From NCBI GenBank assembly GCA_964608325.1, contig CAZSMX010000020.1, positions 1 to 11,427 of the forward strand: a stretch of 11,427 nucleotides of DNA. Reading direction: 5' to 3'. Shown one piece after another: positions 10,803 to 11,427 of this stretch (position 1 is the first letter of the stretch; the number at the start of each line of letters is the position of its first letter). Made by a program: the position numbers and the translations under genes. The notes under the pieces are model-generated. The model saw only the letters and a list, made by a program, of their open reading frames with translations, ran no database searches and had not been told where the DNA came from. Origin of the DNA: CAZRVH01 sp964608325 (lineage in GTDB: Bacteria; Patescibacteriota; Gracilibacteria; Peribacterales; Peribacteraceae).

Positions 10803-10837
10803 AAAATAGGGCTGAGCGCGAAACCCAGCCCTATTTT
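10803..10837 (-). terminator. Terminator hairpin after the DUF305 gene
   Basis: A perfect 12-bp stem, AAAATAGGGCTG at 10803-10814 and its complement at 10826-10837, with an 11-base loop. Read on the minus strand it starts 7 bases after the DUF305 stop codon and the 3' arm ends in four Ts. On the plus strand six Ts follow as well, but no plus-strand gene ends here. Confidence 0.82.
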
Positions 10838-10843
10838 TTACAT

Positions 10844-11427
10844 TTACTGATTGTATCCCCAATCTTTTTGCCACTGCTTCATCATGTCGATCTCGCTTTG
10901 CTGCGCCGAGATGATATCGCGCGCCATACGCTTGATCTCATCGTGTTTTGCTGATTGAAGGGCCGCACGCGCCATGTCGATGGCGCCCTGATGGTGGGGG
11001 ATCATGCCTTCGATGAATGCCTTGTCGAACGCATCGCCGGTCTTTCCTTCCAGCATCGATGCCATGTCATCCATCGACATGCCCATCATGTCGTCTCCCA
11101 TATTCATCATCCCGCCGTTATCCATCATCGTTCCGTCCGGCATCCTATGCTGTCCATTATTCATCATGCCTCCGGAAGGCGTTTTCGAGTCTATATCCAT
11201 CATGCATTTCCCGTCCTTCATGCAGCCGTTCATACCCATCGTGCACACGCCGTCTTTCATGCAACTATTGCTATTTCCACCCCAAGCGGTTCCGCGCACG
11301 TTCAGGGTGAGCAGGCAGGCTACCGTTCCCAAAACGGCGAGAGAGATTCCCCATAGTTTGAGCTGTGAGTGATTGAGTGTCCGTGCCGCCCACAGAACGA
11401 GCAGGGCAACGCCTACGAAAAAGAGGA
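10844..11427 (-). CDS. DUF305 copper-type protein with membrane hairpin and Cys/Met-rich segment (5' end outside window)
   Basis: The frame is open to the window edge with no ATG, so the N terminus is missing; 193 residues are visible. They begin with a hydrophobic segment (FFVGVALLVLW), a short polar turn, and a second one (LWGISLAVLGTVACLLTL), so the protein is membrane-anchored. Next comes a Cys/Met-rich part with a tandem motif, CMKDGVC and CMKDGKC, encoded by a 39-base repeat (11211-11224 and 11250-11263), then a Met-rich stretch. The DUF305 domain follows: DKAFIEGMIPHHQGAIDMARAAL, with the family's double His, then a helix pair with SEIDMMKQW. DUF305 proteins such as cyanobacterial CopM bind copper outside the cytoplasm, so a role in copper binding or tolerance is likely, though unproven. 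A terminator lies directly downstream. Confidence 0.88.
   Translation of the reverse strand, partial: LFFVGVALLVLWAARTLNHSQLKLWGISLAVLGTVACLLTLNVRGTAWGGNSNSCMKDGVCTMGMNGCMKDGKCMMDIDSKTPSGGMMNNGQHRMPDGTMMDNGGMMNMGDDMMGMSMDDMASMLEGKTGDAFDKAFIEGMIPHHQGAIDMARAALQSAKHDEIKRMARDIISAQQSEIDMMKQWQKDWGYNQ

Noticed and set aside
1..11427. Alternative genetic code with UGA as glycine (Absconditabacteria/Gracilibacteria)
   Set aside because: UGA ends several well-delimited genes here (the HEXXH protein, deacetylase, PBP, DUF6629), and no gene needs UGA read through.
1..11427. CRISPR array, transposase, integrase, tRNA or rRNA
   Set aside because: No repeat-spacer pattern, recombinase motif or recognisable RNA gene was found on either strand.

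Overview
The window reads as a chromosomal piece of an uncultivated bacterium, probably a small-genome candidate-phylum lineage (Patescibacteria/CPR-like; moderate to low confidence, inferred from gene content and from a 100-N scaffold gap typical of a metagenome assembly). Most genes are GC-rich (about 65% in a sampled penicillin-binding-protein line), UGA is a normal stop codon, and no convincing Shine-Dalgarno site precedes the genes. Instead many ATG codons lie 6 to 8 bases after a -10-like TAnnnT hexamer, which suggests leaderless transcripts.

Layout. 1-946: end of a GerMN-domain protein, then an AT-richer gene for an HEXXH protein. 947-2471 (minus): a lipoprotein polysaccharide deacetylase followed by a DsbB-like thiol oxidase, with a duplicated scrap of the deacetylase 3' end and a GTCA...TGAC palindrome between them. 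2472-3280: regulatory region with two kinds of repeat, a secreted Cys-pair protein and a strong terminator. 3327-3913: a small lipoprotein and an overlapping small ORF. 3985-4175: start of an exported protein cut by a 100-N gap (4176-4275). 4315-6609: class A penicillin-binding protein. 6613-7167 (minus): membrane-anchored methyltransferase resembling the FAM173 family. 7274-9751 (plus): DUF6629 membrane protein, DUF1801 protein, double VOC protein, PhnA-like protein. 9768-9936 (minus): frameshifted remnant of a response-regulator receiver domain. 9954-10655 (minus): VKOR-family oxidase. 10844-11427 (minus, cut by the window edge): DUF305 copper-type protein with a Cys/Met-rich segment.

Theme. 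The recognisable genes mostly serve the cell envelope: peptidoglycan synthesis, glycan deacetylation, lipoproteins, a probable metal-binding protein, and two different systems that make disulfides (DsbB and VKOR). Nearly every exported protein here carries paired cysteines, which fits those two oxidases. I do not see a defence island, CRISPR array, transposase, tRNA or rRNA. The most unusual signals are in the regulatory and relic DNA: the repeated -10-to-ATG architecture, helically phased direct repeats upstream of two promoters, an operator-like inverted repeat on a third, the duplicated deacetylase tail, and the receiver-domain relic.
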